Source of the DNA: Henriciella sp.
GTDB lineage: Bacteria > Pseudomonadota > Alphaproteobacteria > Caulobacterales > Hyphomonadaceae
Assembly: GCA_013214545.1 (NCBI GenBank)
Contig: JABSQB010000010.1
Span: forward strand, 28,910 to 92,909
Direction of reading: 5' to 3'
Length of the DNA: 64,000 bases
Shown here piece by piece: positions 29,246 to 38,445 of the stretch (position 1 is its first letter; each line of letters opens with the position of its first letter). The notes beneath the pieces are model-generated. The model ran no database searches and was not told where the DNA came from. It was given only the letters and a program-made list of their open reading frames with translations. The translations under genes and the position numbers were made by a program.

Positions 29246-32200
29246 TCAGGCCGCTTCGTGGTCGACGCGGGCGACACCCGGCGCGGTTTTCAGCGCCCGC
29301 AAGGCTTCAATCCCAGTCGGGTAAGTATCAGGCAATCGAAGTGTCACGACACGACCATCGTCGATCGGCATCCGGACAAAGATTTCGCCGCGATCCTGCC
29401 CGGACGCGCCCTTCAGACGCGCAGCGATGGCTGCAAGGCCCGTCACGTCCGCACCCTTCTCCATCTTCACTGAAAGCGCCGGCGCTTTCTTGGCGATCCG
29501 GGCCTGTTCGATCGGCTGGACTCTACGGGCGGACAGACGGATTTCGTCGTCGCGGCGGCGCACTTCGGTGAGGATCACAACCGCCGCGCCAGGCTCCAGC
29601 TGCTCGCGCACATCGGAGAGCAGTTCCGGCATCACCATCAGCTCCACTTCGCCGGTGGGGTCAGACAGGGTGAGGAAGGCGAACTTGCCACCATTTCGCG
29701 CCGGCTTTTCAACCCGGCGGCGGACCACGCCGATCAGCTCCATTGGTCTGCCATCGACGGCCGATTCCTCGATATTCATCGCATAGGTGATCCGACCGTC
29801 TTCGAGACTGTCGAGAATATCGTCCAGCGGATGGCCGGAGAAGTAAAAGCCGATGGCGGCAAACTCCTGATCCAGCTTTTCCTGCATGTTCCAGGCGGCC
29901 GCTTTGGGCAGATCTGTCCGCATGGCTGGTTCCGCGTCGCCGAACAGACCGCCCTGCCCGCCCGCGCGATCTTCCGCTGAAGCAGCGCAGGCCGAGGCCA
30001 GCATCGGCGCTGATTTCAGCGCCCGCGCCCGGTTTGGCTCGAGCTGATCGAACGCGCCAGCTTTTGAGAGCTGCTCGAAACACTTCTTGTTGATGTCTTT
30101 CGGGTCCACCCGCTCAGCGAGGTCATGGAGGCACTTGTAGTCGCCGCCCGTTTCGCGCTGCAGAACGAGGTTCTTCATCGCTTCTGGTCCAACACCTTTC
30201 AGCGCGCCGAGGGCATAGACAATCGAGCCATCCCGGACATCGAAGTCGGCGGTCGATTCATTCACGTTCGGCGCAACCACCGGGATCTTCAGACGCCGGG
30301 CCTCCTGGAAGAACGCGGCGAGCTTGTCCGTATTATGCAGATCAAGGCTCATTGAGGCCGCGAGGAATGCCACTGGGAAATGGCGCTTCAGATAGGCGGT
30401 ATGATACCCAATCAGGGCGTAAGCGGCAGCATGAGATTTGTTGAACCCGTAGCCGGCGAACTTCTCCATCGTATCGAAGATGTCATTCGCGAGCGGCGCT
30501 TCGATCTGTTTCAGCTCTTTCGCCCCTTTCAGGAAGCGCTCTCGCTGAGCGACCATTTCTTCGAGCTTTTTCTTACCCATGGCGCGGCGCAACAGGTCCG
30601 CTTCGCCAAGCGAATAGCCAGCAATTTCCTGCGCCATCCGCATAACCTGTTCCTGATACACAGGCACACCGTAGGTTGCCTGCAAGATCGGCTCGAGGTC
30701 AGGATGCTGATACTTGATCGTGTTGGGGTCTTCCTTACCCGCGACATAAACAGGGATGTTGTCCATCGGGCCCGGACGATAGAGCGAGATAATCGCGATC
30801 ACGTCTTCCAGATTGCCCGGTCGAACTTTGCGCAGCGTGTCGCGCATGCCCTGGCCTTCCAGCTGGAACACACCGAGCGTCTCACCAGAGGCCATCAGCT
30901 CGTACGTCGCCGCGTCGTCCAGACTATGCCATTCAGGCCCGACATCCTGGCCATCGCGGCGAATGAATTTCAGGGCCCGGTCAATCACGGTCAGCGTTTT
31001 CAGGCCAAGAAAGTCGAACTTCACCAGACCCGCAGATTCAGCCCATTTCATATTGAACTGGGTCGCAGGTAGATCGGCGCGCGGATCGTTATAGAGCGGC
31101 ACCAGCTCGGTCAGCGGCCGGTCACCGATGACGACACCCGCAGCATGCGTTCCGGCATTTCGGTACATGCCTTCCAGCGCCAGTGCCGTATCCAGCAGTT
31201 CGCCTACGCGGGGATCGCGGCTGATCTCCTCGTCAAACTTCGGTTCGTCGTCGATCGCTTCGGAAAGCTTAGGAGGCTTGGCCGGGTTGAACGGGATCAG
31301 CTTAGCGAGACGGTCGACCTGGCCGTAGGGCATCTGCATGACGCGGCCAACATCGCGGACCACAGCCTTGGCCTGCAATGTGCCGAAGGTGATGATCATG
31401 GCGACCGATTCCGCCCCGTACTTGTCGCGCACATAGCGGATCACTTCGCCGCGGCGTTCCTGACAGAAGTCAATATCGAAGTCGGGCATCGAGACCCGCT
31501 CCGGGTTCAGGAAGCGTTCGAACAGCAGATCAAAGCGCAGCGGATCGAGGTCGGTAATGGTCAGCACCCAGGCGACCAGCGAGCCCGCACCAGACCCCCG
31601 TCCTGGTCCGACCGGAATGCCCTGTTCCTTGGACCATTTGATAAAATCGGCAACGATCAGGAAGTAGCCGGGAAAGCCCATGCCTTCGATAATGCCCAGC
31701 TCATAGTCCAGCCGCTCGAAATAGGTCTCGCGCGGCGCATAGAGTTGCGGCGCTTCGGCAAGGCGGGCCTCCAGACCTTGCCTGGCTTGCAGTTTCAGCT
31801 CGTCGATCTCAGACCGCGATCCATCGCCAAAGTTCGGCAAGATCGGGTTTCGTTTGACCGATCGGATCCCGCAGCGCCGGGCGATTTCGGCTGTCGTGTC
31901 GATCGCCTCCGGTAGATCAGCAAACAGCTCACGCATCTCGGCGTCGGTTTTGAGATATTGCTGCGCCTCAACCTGCGGTCGGTCTTCCTGTCCGAGATAG
32001 GCACCATTAGCGATGCACATCATGGCATCATGCGCGCCCGCGTCGTCGGACTTCATGAAGCGGGCGTCCTGGGTGGCGACGATGGGCAGGTTCAGGTCAT
32101 AAGCAAGCGCCAGGAGGCCTGGTTCTGTCTGCATTTCTTCGGCTGATCCGTGACGCGTGATCTCGACATAGCAACGCCCGGGGAATTGATCGGCGAGGGT

Positions 32201-32665
32201 CTGGAGCGCGCGCTTGGCATCCTCCGTTTTGCCACGCAGAAGATGGCGCGCGACCTCGCCTTGAGCGCCGCCGGTCAGAACGATAAGGCCGTCCGTCTTC
32301 TCTTCCAGATAGCGTCTATGAATGCGCGGCACGCCATCTTCTGCATCCAGGTAAGCGTAGGATGAAAGCGCCATAAGGCGTTGATATCCAACCTCATTCT
32401 GCGCGTAGAGCGACAGCCGGGTTATCGTCTCCTGGTGCGCGCCATCGGTGACATCGAAACAGACAGCCATGATCGGCTGCACCCCAGCGCCCGCCAGGCT
32501 TTCGGACAGTTCCAGCGCGCCGAACATATTGTTTCGGTCAGCAACAGCGACCGCGGGCATCCCTTGATCTACGCACCATTTGGTCAGGCCCTTGGTGCCT
32601 ATCATGCTCTCCAACAGCGAGAAGGAGGTGCGCACGGCGAGATGGATGAAAGGCGTCTGTCCCAC
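29246..32665 (-). CDS. dnaE: DNA polymerase III alpha subunit
   Basis: Replicative polymerase catalytic subunit. The 1,139-residue product starts at GTG 32665, with GGGAG 5-6 bp upstream; a TTG at 32686 has no site. It has a PHP domain (about 1-280; FIHLAVRTSFSLLESM). The polymerase core shows GPGRGSGAGSLVAW and the catalytic acidic motif MPDFDIDFCQERR. Further conserved blocks are GTHAAGVVIGDRP, GYGFNKSHAAAYALI and LYRPGPMDNIPVY. A helix-hairpin-helix region and an OB domain (about 970-1040; RNGGKFAFLTLSDPTGEVEL) follow. It is preceded by lolD with a 193-bp gap and followed by rpsB. Confidence 0.97.
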   Translation of the reverse strand: MGQTPFIHLAVRTSFSLLESMIGTKGLTKWCVDQGMPAVAVADRNNMFGALELSESLAGAGVQPIMAVCFDVTDGAHQETITRLSLYAQNEVGYQRLMALSSYAYLDAEDGVPRIHRRYLEEKTDGLIVLTGGAQGEVARHLLRGKTEDAKRALQTLADQFPGRCYVEITRHGSAEEMQTEPGLLALAYDLNLPIVATQDARFMKSDDAGAHDAMMCIANGAYLGQEDRPQVEAQQYLKTDAEMRELFADLPEAIDTTAEIARRCGIRSVKRNPILPNFGDGSRSEIDELKLQARQGLEARLAEAPQLYAPRETYFERLDYELGIIEGMGFPGYFLIVADFIKWSKEQGIPVGPGRGSGAGSLVAWVLTITDLDPLRFDLLFERFLNPERVSMPDFDIDFCQERRGEVIRYVRDKYGAESVAMIITFGTLQAKAVVRDVGRVMQMPYGQVDRLAKLIPFNPAKPPKLSEAIDDEPKFDEEISRDPRVGELLDTALALEGMYRNAGTHAAGVVIGDRPLTELVPLYNDPRADLPATQFNMKWAESAGLVKFDFLGLKTLTVIDRALKFIRRDGQDVGPEWHSLDDAATYELMASGETLGVFQLEGQGMRDTLRKVRPGNLEDVIAIISLYRPGPMDNIPVYVAGKEDPNTIKYQHPDLEPILQATYGVPVYQEQVMRMAQEIAGYSLGEADLLRRAMGKKKLEEMVAQRERFLKGAKELKQIEAPLANDIFDTMEKFAGYGFNKSHAAAYALIGYHTAYLKRHFPVAFLAASMSLDLHNTDKLAAFFQEARRLKIPVVAPNVNESTADFDVRDGSIVYALGALKGVGPEAMKNLVLQRETGGDYKCLHDLAERVDPKDINKKCFEQLSKAGAFDQLEPNRARALKSAPMLASACAASAEDRAGGQGGLFGDAEPAMRTDLPKAAAWNMQEKLDQEFAAIGFYFSGHPLDDILDSLEDGRITYAMNIEESAVDGRPMELIGVVRRRVEKPARNGGKFAFLTLSDPTGEVELMVMPELLSDVREQLEPGAAVVILTEVRRRDDEIRLSARRVQPIEQARIAKKAPALSVKMEKGADVTGLAAIAARLKGASGQDRGEIFVRMPIDDGRVVTLRLPDTYPTGIEALRALKTAPGVARVDHEAA

Positions 32666-32858
32666 GAATGCTCCCTTTGCGTTCAAGCCCTATAAAAGCG
32701 TGTCAGAACCCACGACAGTGACGCGATTCTTCGCTGCTGAAACACGTGCGACACACGACCCACACACGCCTCACTCGCGACTCAGAAGTGGCTCGCACGC
32801 GACCCCGCGCATGACTGTTTTTTATGTATCAGCTTTTCGATAAGAACAAAAGGCGAAC

Positions 32859-33539
32859 TCAGGTGAAATCTGTGAGTTTTCCATCTTTGAGTGTGAGCAC
32901 GCGGTCCATGTGCTCCGTCAACGCCATATTGTGGGTTGCGACCAGCACGGCAGCGCCTTCGCTGCGCGCCATCCGGATCAGGCTCTGGAAGACCCGCTCC
33001 GTCGTCGCCGGATCAAGATTGCCTGTCGGCTCATCAGCGATCACCAGCCGCGGATCATTGACCAGCGCCCGGGCAATCGCGACTCGTTGCTGCTCCCCGC
33101 CGGACATCTGGCCAGGCTGGTGCTTGGTTCGATCTGAGAGCCCCATTTCAGCCAGCAGCGCATCCGCCTTTTCGCGTGCCTGGCGGCGTTTCATTCCGCC
33201 GACCATTAATGGCATGGCGACATTATCGCGGGCATTGAACTCGGGCAGCAAGTGGTGGAACTGATAGACGAAACCGAGCTTTTCGCGGCGCAGGCGCGTG
33301 CGGCCGGAATCGCCCAGCGCGACGCAGTCCTCACCTTCCAGAAAGACTTGTCCGCCTTCCGGCTTTTCAAGCAGGCCGGCCGTATGAAGCAGGGTCGACT
33401 TACCGGAGCCGGACGGCCCGACAAGGCCAACCAATTCACCCGGATTGAGGGTAAGATTAGCCCCGTTCAGGACGCTCAGTATCCCAGCTTCCGACTTGTA
33501 CTGCCGGACAATATCGCGGAGTTCGAGAACCGCTGTCAT
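32859..33539 (-). CDS. lolD: Lipoprotein-releasing ABC transporter ATPase LolD
   Basis: ATPase of the Lol complex that extracts outer-membrane lipoproteins from the inner membrane. The 226-residue product has Walker [18 protein letters not shown]-loop region [15 protein letters not shown], signature [16 protein letters not shown], Walker [13 protein letters not shown] and switch His ATHNMAL. The ATG at 33539 shares bases with the lolC stop (TGATG); a GTG one codon upstream is possible. The order proS-lolC-lolD-dnaE is conserved in alphaproteobacteria. Confidence 0.94.
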   Translation of the reverse strand: MTAVLELRDIVRQYKSEAGILSVLNGANLTLNPGELVGLVGPSGSGKSTLLHTAGLLEKPEGGQVFLEGEDCVALGDSGRTRLRREKLGFVYQFHHLLPEFNARDNVAMPLMVGGMKRRQAREKADALLAEMGLSDRTKHQPGQMSGGEQQRVAIARALVNDPRLVIADEPTGNLDPATTERVFQSLIRMARSEGAAVLVATHNMALTEHMDRVLTLKDGKLTDFT

Positions 33540-34810
33540 CACTCAAACCTCAGCGCTTCAACCGGGTCGAGACGGGCCGCCGCCCAAGCTGGCCAAATTG
33601 TCACCAGCATTGACATGCCCATGGCCCAGAGCGTGACCAACGTGACCTCGGTCCAGTCCAGCACAGCCGGTAGGCCATCAAGGCCATAGACGGTTGGCGG
33701 AAAAAGCTCGCGGCCAATCAACGCGCCTACACCATCAATCACGACATTGATGTTCATCACGATAGCCACGCCAAGTGCTGCCCCGATTAACGCGCCCGTC
33801 AAACCCAGCAGCGCACCGATCATCAGGAAGACCCGCATAACAGAGCCGCGCGACGTACCGACCGTGCGCAGGATCGCAATGTCGCTCGTCTTGTTCTTCA
33901 CCAGCATCACAACACCGGTAATGATATTCAGAGAAGTGATCATGATCAGGATCAGCATGATGATCATCATCATCGAACGTTCAGTGTTAAGCGCGCTGAA
34001 ATAGGCCTCACGCTGCACTTTCCAGCTTTGGGTTGGGAAGCGATAATTGAGCGCTTCTTGCACCGCTGCTTCGGCGCGCTCCGTGACCATCGGATCGGGC
34101 AAACGCAGGTCGATCTTGTCATAGACATCCTTGCGTCCGAAAAAGAGCTGCGCCTGTTCGATCGGCATGAGAATGTAGAGCTGATCAAGTTCGACGCTGC
34201 CCGTTTGAAAAAAGTTTCCGACCGTATAGGTCTTGCGCCGCGGCGTGACCCCAAACGGGCCTTTAATCCCCTCTGGAGTGATCAGGGTCACCTTGTCGCC
34301 CGGATAAAGGCCAAGCTCAGCTCCGAGAAACCGGCCGACCATAATCACATCGCCGCCATTGCGGCCCTCGCCAAAGCCGAAGGCTTGCGCTGCCGCCGCA
34401 CCGCCATCGAGGAAAGGAAGATTGTCGAGATCGTCGGTGCGCACACCACGAACGATCGCGCCGCTCTGGCGTCGATCTGTCGTCGCGAGGACCTGTTGTT
34501 CGATGATCGGCATCGCCTGTTCGACTTCAGGCAAAGCTTCGATTTTCAGCGCGAGATCGTCGACACTTGTGGCAGGTTCGTCCTGCGTGAAAACAAAGAC
34601 ATGCCCCTGCCCGCCCAGCATCGCATCAAGCAATGTGGCGCGAAAGCCGCTCATCACCGACATCACGACGATCAAAGCCATGACGGCCAGAAGGATTCCG
34701 ATAAAGGATACGATGGACACAACAGACACACCGCCATTCGCCCGGGTCGCCCGCAAATAACGCCAGGCCAGCGTGCGTTCGACTTGTCCGAAAGGCGTGG
34801 CTCTGCTCAT
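33539..34810 (-). CDS. lolC: Lipoprotein-releasing ABC transporter permease LolC/LolE
   Basis: Inner-membrane permease of the Lol system. The 423-residue product has an N-terminal helix after the conserved WRYLRATRANGGVSVVSIVS, and a large periplasmic domain (about 50-275) with GSRPLAPS-like folds including GHVFVFTQDE and PIIEQQVLAT. Three C-terminal helices follow, with NIITGVVMLVKNKTSDIAIL. This family member is the single LolF-like permease common in alphaproteobacteria, acting as a homodimer; only one permease gene is present beside lolD, which supports that reading. Confidence 0.92.
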   Translation of the reverse strand: MSRATPFGQVERTLAWRYLRATRANGGVSVVSIVSFIGILLAVMALIVVMSVMSGFRATLLDAMLGGQGHVFVFTQDEPATSVDDLALKIEALPEVEQAMPIIEQQVLATTDRRQSGAIVRGVRTDDLDNLPFLDGGAAAAQAFGFGEGRNGGDVIMVGRFLGAELGLYPGDKVTLITPEGIKGPFGVTPRRKTYTVGNFFQTGSVELDQLYILMPIEQAQLFFGRKDVYDKIDLRLPDPMVTERAEAAVQEALNYRFPTQSWKVQREAYFSALNTERSMMMIIMLILIMITSLNIITGVVMLVKNKTSDIAILRTVGTSRGSVMRVFLMIGALLGLTGALIGAALGVAIVMNINVVIDGVGALIGRELFPPTVYGLDGLPAVLDWTEVTLVTLWAMGMSMLVTIWPAWAAARLDPVEALRFE

Positions 34811-34858
34811 GCTTGGATCGCTAGTTGGTGAATGTGGAGAAATCGTGGAGCACTGGCA

Positions 34859-36184
34859 TCACGTGCTCATCACCTTGTTAATCGCCGATTCCAGCGACAG
34901 GTCTTCCTTCTCGCCGCTCGCCCGGCGTTTCAGCTCGACGGTGCCAGATTTTACACCGCGCGGCCCGACTGTGATCTGCCACGGCAAACCAATCAGCTCC
35001 ATGCGCGCGAATTTCGGTCCGGCGCGGTTTGCGCTTTCATCATAGAGCGGGTCTTTGCCAGCCTCGACCAGTTTGGCATAGGCCTCGTCTGCCACGGCGG
35101 CGACATCGGCATCGTCCGGCTTCATTGAGATGATACCCGCGCCAAATGGCGCCACTTCGTCCGGCCAGATAATGCCATTCTCGTCATGGCTCGCTTCAAT
35201 AATCGCGCCGACACAGCGCGACACGCCGACGCCGTAAGAGCCACCATGAATGGTGACGAGCTCACCTTCCTTGGTCTGCACTTCAGCTTTCATCGGTTCG
35301 GAATACTTGGTGCCAAAATAGAAGATATGGCCGACTTCAATGCCGCGCGCCTTCACCTGGCGATCGGCCGGGATGGCGTTAAACGCCGCTTCGTCATGCT
35401 TCTCATCCGTCGCCGCATAATATTGTGTGCGCTTGGTCATCTCGGCTTCAAGAGCGCCGAGATCATCAAAGTCAAAATCCGCGCCCGGCGCTGGCACATC
35501 CAGCACGGCCTTGTCGCAATAGACTTCACTCTCGCCGCTATCAGCGAGGATCAGGAACTCATGGCTGAGATCGCCGCCAATCGGGCCTGGGTCGGCCTGC
35601 ATCGGGATCGCCGTGATCCCCATCCGATCAAACGTATTGAGATAGGCGGCGAACATTTTCTGATACGACACCCGCGCAGCTTCTTCCGACAGATCGAAGC
35701 TATAAGCGTCTTTCATCAGAAACTCGCGCCCGCGCATGATTCCGAAACGGGGCCGGATCTCGTCTCTGAACTTCCATTGCTGATGATAGAGATTGATCGG
35801 CAGCTGTTTGTAACTCTTCACAAATGAGCGGAAGATATCCGTGATCATCTCTTCATTGGTCGGGCCGTAGAGCATGTCGCGATTATGCCGGTCGGTTATG
35901 CGCAGCATCTCCTCGCCATAATCGTCATAGCGCCCGGATTCCCGCCAGAGATCAGCTTGCTGAAGCGTGGGCATCAGCATTTCAATAGCGCCAGCCCGGT
36001 CCATTTCCTCGCGGACGATCTGTTCGATCTTTTTCAGGACCCGAAAGCCCAGGGGCAGCCAGGAATAGATCCCCGCACCATTTTGGCGGACCATGCCGGT
36101 TCGCAGCATCAATTTGTGGCTGGCAATCGTCGCATCAGCGGGCACGTCTTTGGAGACGGGAATAAAGTAACGGGAGAGGCGCAT
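34859..36184 (-). CDS. proS: Prolyl-tRNA synthetase, short alphaproteobacterial type
   Basis: Class II synthetase charging tRNA-Pro. The 441-residue product has motif 1 ([20 protein letters not shown]), motif 2 ([21 protein letters not shown]), and motif 3 ([19 protein letters not shown]). A C-terminal anticodon-binding domain follows ([18 protein letters not shown]). It lacks the roughly 180-residue INS editing domain between motifs 2 and 3 found in E. coli ProS, as expected for the short alphaproteobacterial type. Mis-charged Ala-tRNA-Pro must therefore be cleared in trans. It is divergent from the AraC-type gene. Confidence 0.95.
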   Translation of the reverse strand: MRLSRYFIPVSKDVPADATIASHKLMLRTGMVRQNGAGIYSWLPLGFRVLKKIEQIVREEMDRAGAIEMLMPTLQQADLWRESGRYDDYGEEMLRITDRHNRDMLYGPTNEEMITDIFRSFVKSYKQLPINLYHQQWKFRDEIRPRFGIMRGREFLMKDAYSFDLSEEAARVSYQKMFAAYLNTFDRMGITAIPMQADPGPIGGDLSHEFLILADSGESEVYCDKAVLDVPAPGADFDFDDLGALEAEMTKRTQYYAATDEKHDEAAFNAIPADRQVKARGIEVGHIFYFGTKYSEPMKAEVQTKEGELVTIHGGSYGVGVSRCVGAIIEASHDENGIIWPDEVAPFGAGIISMKPDDADVAAVADEAYAKLVEAGKDPLYDESANRAGPKFARMELIGLPWQITVGPRGVKSGTVELKRRASGEKEDLSLESAINKVMST

Positions 36185-36261
36185 CGGCGTATCTTTTTGT
36201 TCAGTTTGAAACTTTTCATCCTGTTATGCAGAACTGCCAGACTTGGCTAGGGGGAAGTGCG

Positions 36262-37371
36262 GTGCTTGACCTGACCGCGAATGCGGGCAGGACTACGGCG
36301 ATGCTTTTACTGGATGCTGCGTTTCGGTTTTCGGGGATCACGATCCTGCTGCTCGTGGCCGCGATCGTGCTGCGCGATGCGCGCCATTTGCTGCAAGGGC
36401 GACTGGCCGGGGCGATGTGTATCTGTCTTTCCGGTATGCTGCTCAATACCATGCCCGGCTGGTACGGTGCCCCGTTTGCGGTCGTGGCGATCGCGTGGAT
36501 CATTCATATCCCGAACATCATCCTGCTCTGGCTGTTTGCGCTTTCTTTGTTCCAGGACGATTTCGAGATGCGGCGCATTCACTGGGCCGCACTGGTCGCG
36601 ACCACCATATTCGTCCTCTGCATTCAATCGTCGATCTATTGGAACATTCAGCCACTCACCTATGCTTCGATTGCGGCCAATCGGATCCTCGGTTTCTCCG
36701 TGCTCGCGCACCTGTTCTGGACGGCCTGGAGTGGTCGCAAGGATGACTTGATTGAGGCCAGACGCCGGACGCGCCTCTGGTTCATCCTGGGCCTTGGGGC
36801 GACCGCCTTTATTATCATGGCAGGCGAAGCGCTGCACTACGGTCTCACCTTTGATAATGACGATCCCACATGGTTCACCACGGCCCGATCGATCATTGCT
36901 TTTCCGATGATCATCATCGGCGCGCTCTGGTTTTTGAAACTGTTACCCGAAACCCTGCTTTTCGAACGCACTGCCGCTCAACCGGTCGCACAAGCCAAAG
37001 TCGACCCCAAAGATCAGGCGACACATGCCCGCCTCGTCGCGGCGATGGAAGCGGACAAGCTCTATCGCGAGCACGGCCTTGGCATCGGCGAGCTTGCCGC
37101 CAAGCTGGGCGTGCCGGAGCATCAATTGCGCGCCCTGATCAATAAAGGGCTCGGCTATCGCAATTTTGCGGCCTTCCTCAACCAGTATCGCCTGGCGGAA
37201 GCCAAGACAGCGCTGGCCGATCCCGAGCAGGCACGCACGCCCATCCTGACCATCGCCATGGATGTCGGCTACGCCTCGCTCGCGACCTTCAACCGGGCCT
37301 TCAAAACCGAAGAAGGCACGACGCCCAGCCAGTTCCGCTCTGAAGCTCTGGCCGAGGCTGCGCAATCTTAG
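36262..37371 (+). CDS. AraC-family regulator with N-terminal membrane domain
   Basis: A 369-residue protein with about six or seven hydrophobic helices in residues 15-240 (FSGITILLLVAAIVLRD, VVAIAWIIHIPNIILLWLF). A cytosolic AraC-type double helix-turn-helix follows (about 265-365): HGLGIGELAAKLGVPEHQLR, then ILTIAMDVGYASLATFNRAF and FKTEEGTTPSQFR. The start is placed at GTG 36262, which has AGGGGG 7 bp upstream; ATG 36226 has none and ATG 36301 is an alternative. Membrane-bound AraC regulators probably sense envelope signals. The adjacent downstream fatty-acid hydroxylase is its likely target. It is divergent from proS. Confidence 0.85.
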   Translation: MLDLTANAGRTTAMLLLDAAFRFSGITILLLVAAIVLRDARHLLQGRLAGAMCICLSGMLLNTMPGWYGAPFAVVAIAWIIHIPNIILLWLFALSLFQDDFEMRRIHWAALVATTIFVLCIQSSIYWNIQPLTYASIAANRILGFSVLAHLFWTAWSGRKDDLIEARRRTRLWFILGLGATAFIIMAGEALHYGLTFDNDDPTWFTTARSIIAFPMIIIGALWFLKLLPETLLFERTAAQPVAQAKVDPKDQATHARLVAAMEADKLYREHGLGIGELAAKLGVPEHQLRALINKGLGYRNFAAFLNQYRLAEAKTALADPEQARTPILTIAMDVGYASLATFNRAFKTEEGTTPSQFRSEALAEAAQS

Positions 37372-37382
37372 AAAAACGTCCT

Positions 37383-37396
37383 CAATTTTGAAATTG
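37383..37396. promoter_or_regulatory. 14-bp palindrome upstream of the hydroxylase gene
   Basis: CAATTT-TG-AAATTG is a perfect inverted repeat in the 105-bp gap between the AraC-type gene and the fatty-acid hydroxylase gene. It is a candidate operator. AraC regulators more often use direct repeats, so assignment to that regulator is uncertain. Confidence 0.3.
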
Positions 37397-37476
37397 TGCC
37401 GCCATTTTCGCGGATGCGGAGCAAATTTCCGGCGCCTGTGATGTGCTGTTGTCATCGACAAATGAGGACGATCACT

Positions 37477-38316
37477 ATGGAAATCATCCCTTTCTTCACT
37501 GAGTATCTCGGCCCGCGCGTGTTCGGCGGCATTCAGTTTGAAGCCACCCGCTATGCGATGGGCACGCTGGTCACGTTTTTTGTGCTCTGGGTAGTGCTGC
37601 ATCGCTTCATCGAGACACGGAAAATCCGCAAGCCGACCCCGCGCGCCAAGCAGATTCAGATGGAGCTGAAACACTCCTTCAAGACCGTTTGCGTGTTCGT
37701 GGCGATGGACATTTTCATCTTCGAGGCCGCCGATATTGGTCTGTTCCAGAAGTATGATGATTTTGCTGAATATGGCATGCTGTGGTTCTGGGTTTCGATC
37801 CCGTTGCTGATCATTCTGCATGACGCCTATTTCTATTGGACGCACCGCGCCATGCATACGGCGAAGCTCTACAAAGCGACCCATATGCAGCATCACCGCT
37901 CGCACAATCCGACGCCATTCACCGCTTACAATTTCGCGGCGGCAGAAGCGGTCATCGAGTATATGTATGTGCCGCTGGCTTTGATCCTGATCCCGACGCA
38001 CAGCCTCGCGCTCTACATCGTGCTCGCGATCATGATCTTCAAAAATGCGCTGGCGCATTCTGGTTATGAGGTTTTCCCGCGCAGCTGGGCCCGGATGCCG
38101 GTCCTCGGCTGGCTGACCACAGTCACGCACCATGACATGCACCATGAGCGCGGAACGGGTAATTTCGGCTTCTATTTCACTTGGTGGGATCGCTGGATGG
38201 GCACGGAGCATCCGAACTATCTCCAGCGCCTCGATGAACAGGAAGCCCGCGCTCAGGCGATCAAGGCGGCTCGCCGCGCAGCAAAGAAACGGCCTCAGAT
38301 GGTGCCGGCTGAGTAA
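37477..38316 (+). CDS. Sterol desaturase/fatty-acid hydroxylase family protein
   Basis: A 279-residue di-iron membrane oxygenase of the fatty-acid hydroxylase superfamily. The His boxes are HDAYFYWTHRAMH (115-127), HMQHHRSH (136-143) and HHDMHHERGTGNFG (around 235). At least four hydrophobic helices are present (LVTFFVLWVVLHRF, VCVFVAMDIFIFEA, MLWFWVSIPLLIILH, VPLALILIPTHSLALYIVLA). The start is ATG 37477 with GAGGA 8 bp upstream. The lysine/arginine-rich tail (KAARRAAKKR) is cytosolic. The substrate could be a fatty acid, sterol-like lipid or hopanoid; the sequence does not decide. A terminator follows. Confidence 0.85.
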   Translation: MEIIPFFTEYLGPRVFGGIQFEATRYAMGTLVTFFVLWVVLHRFIETRKIRKPTPRAKQIQMELKHSFKTVCVFVAMDIFIFEAADIGLFQKYDDFAEYGMLWFWVSIPLLIILHDAYFYWTHRAMHTAKLYKATHMQHHRSHNPTPFTAYNFAAAEAVIEYMYVPLALILIPTHSLALYIVLAIMIFKNALAHSGYEVFPRSWARMPVLGWLTTVTHHDMHHERGTGNFGFYFTWWDRWMGTEHPNYLQRLDEQEARAQAIKAARRAAKKRPQMVPAE

Positions 38317-38344
38317 GCAAAACCGTCTCTTGGTAAACTCTGAC

Positions 38345-38378
38345 AGACCGGAGCCGCGCGTCGCTCCGGTCTCTTTTT
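38345..38378 (+). terminator. Intrinsic terminator after the fatty-acid hydroxylase gene
   Basis: A perfect 10-bp stem AGACCGGAGC/GCTCCGGTCT (38345-38354 and 38363-38372) with an 8-nt loop is followed by CTTTTTGT. It begins 28 bp after the hydroxylase stop and isolates that gene from the sulfatase. Confidence 0.85.
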
Positions 38379-38409
38379 GTCAACTGTCGGAACCGACCCG
38401 GCGTCACAA

Positions 38410-38445
38410 TTGACATTCAAATTGCCGATTCCTACAGATTTTGAA
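38410..38445 (+). promoter_or_regulatory. Promoter of the sulfatase gene, predicting a leaderless mRNA
   Basis: A perfect -35 TTGACA (38410-38415), a 17-bp spacer and TACAGA (38433-38438, followed by T) form a strong sigma-70 promoter. The expected start site, 6-8 bp after the -10 element, coincides with the A of the ATG at 38445. No Shine-Dalgarno precedes this ATG. Confidence 0.6.

Noticed and set aside
31145..31915. 256-codon open frame on the plus strand inside dnaE
   Set aside because: It is antisense to the well-conserved polymerase core, has no ribosome site, and its Arg/His/Gln-rich composition is typical of a GC-rich shadow frame.
36943..38211. 422-codon open frame on the minus strand across the AraC-type and hydroxylase genes
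   Set aside because: It opposes two genes with clear family motifs, has no recognisable domain, and reads as His/Arg/Asp-rich antisense.
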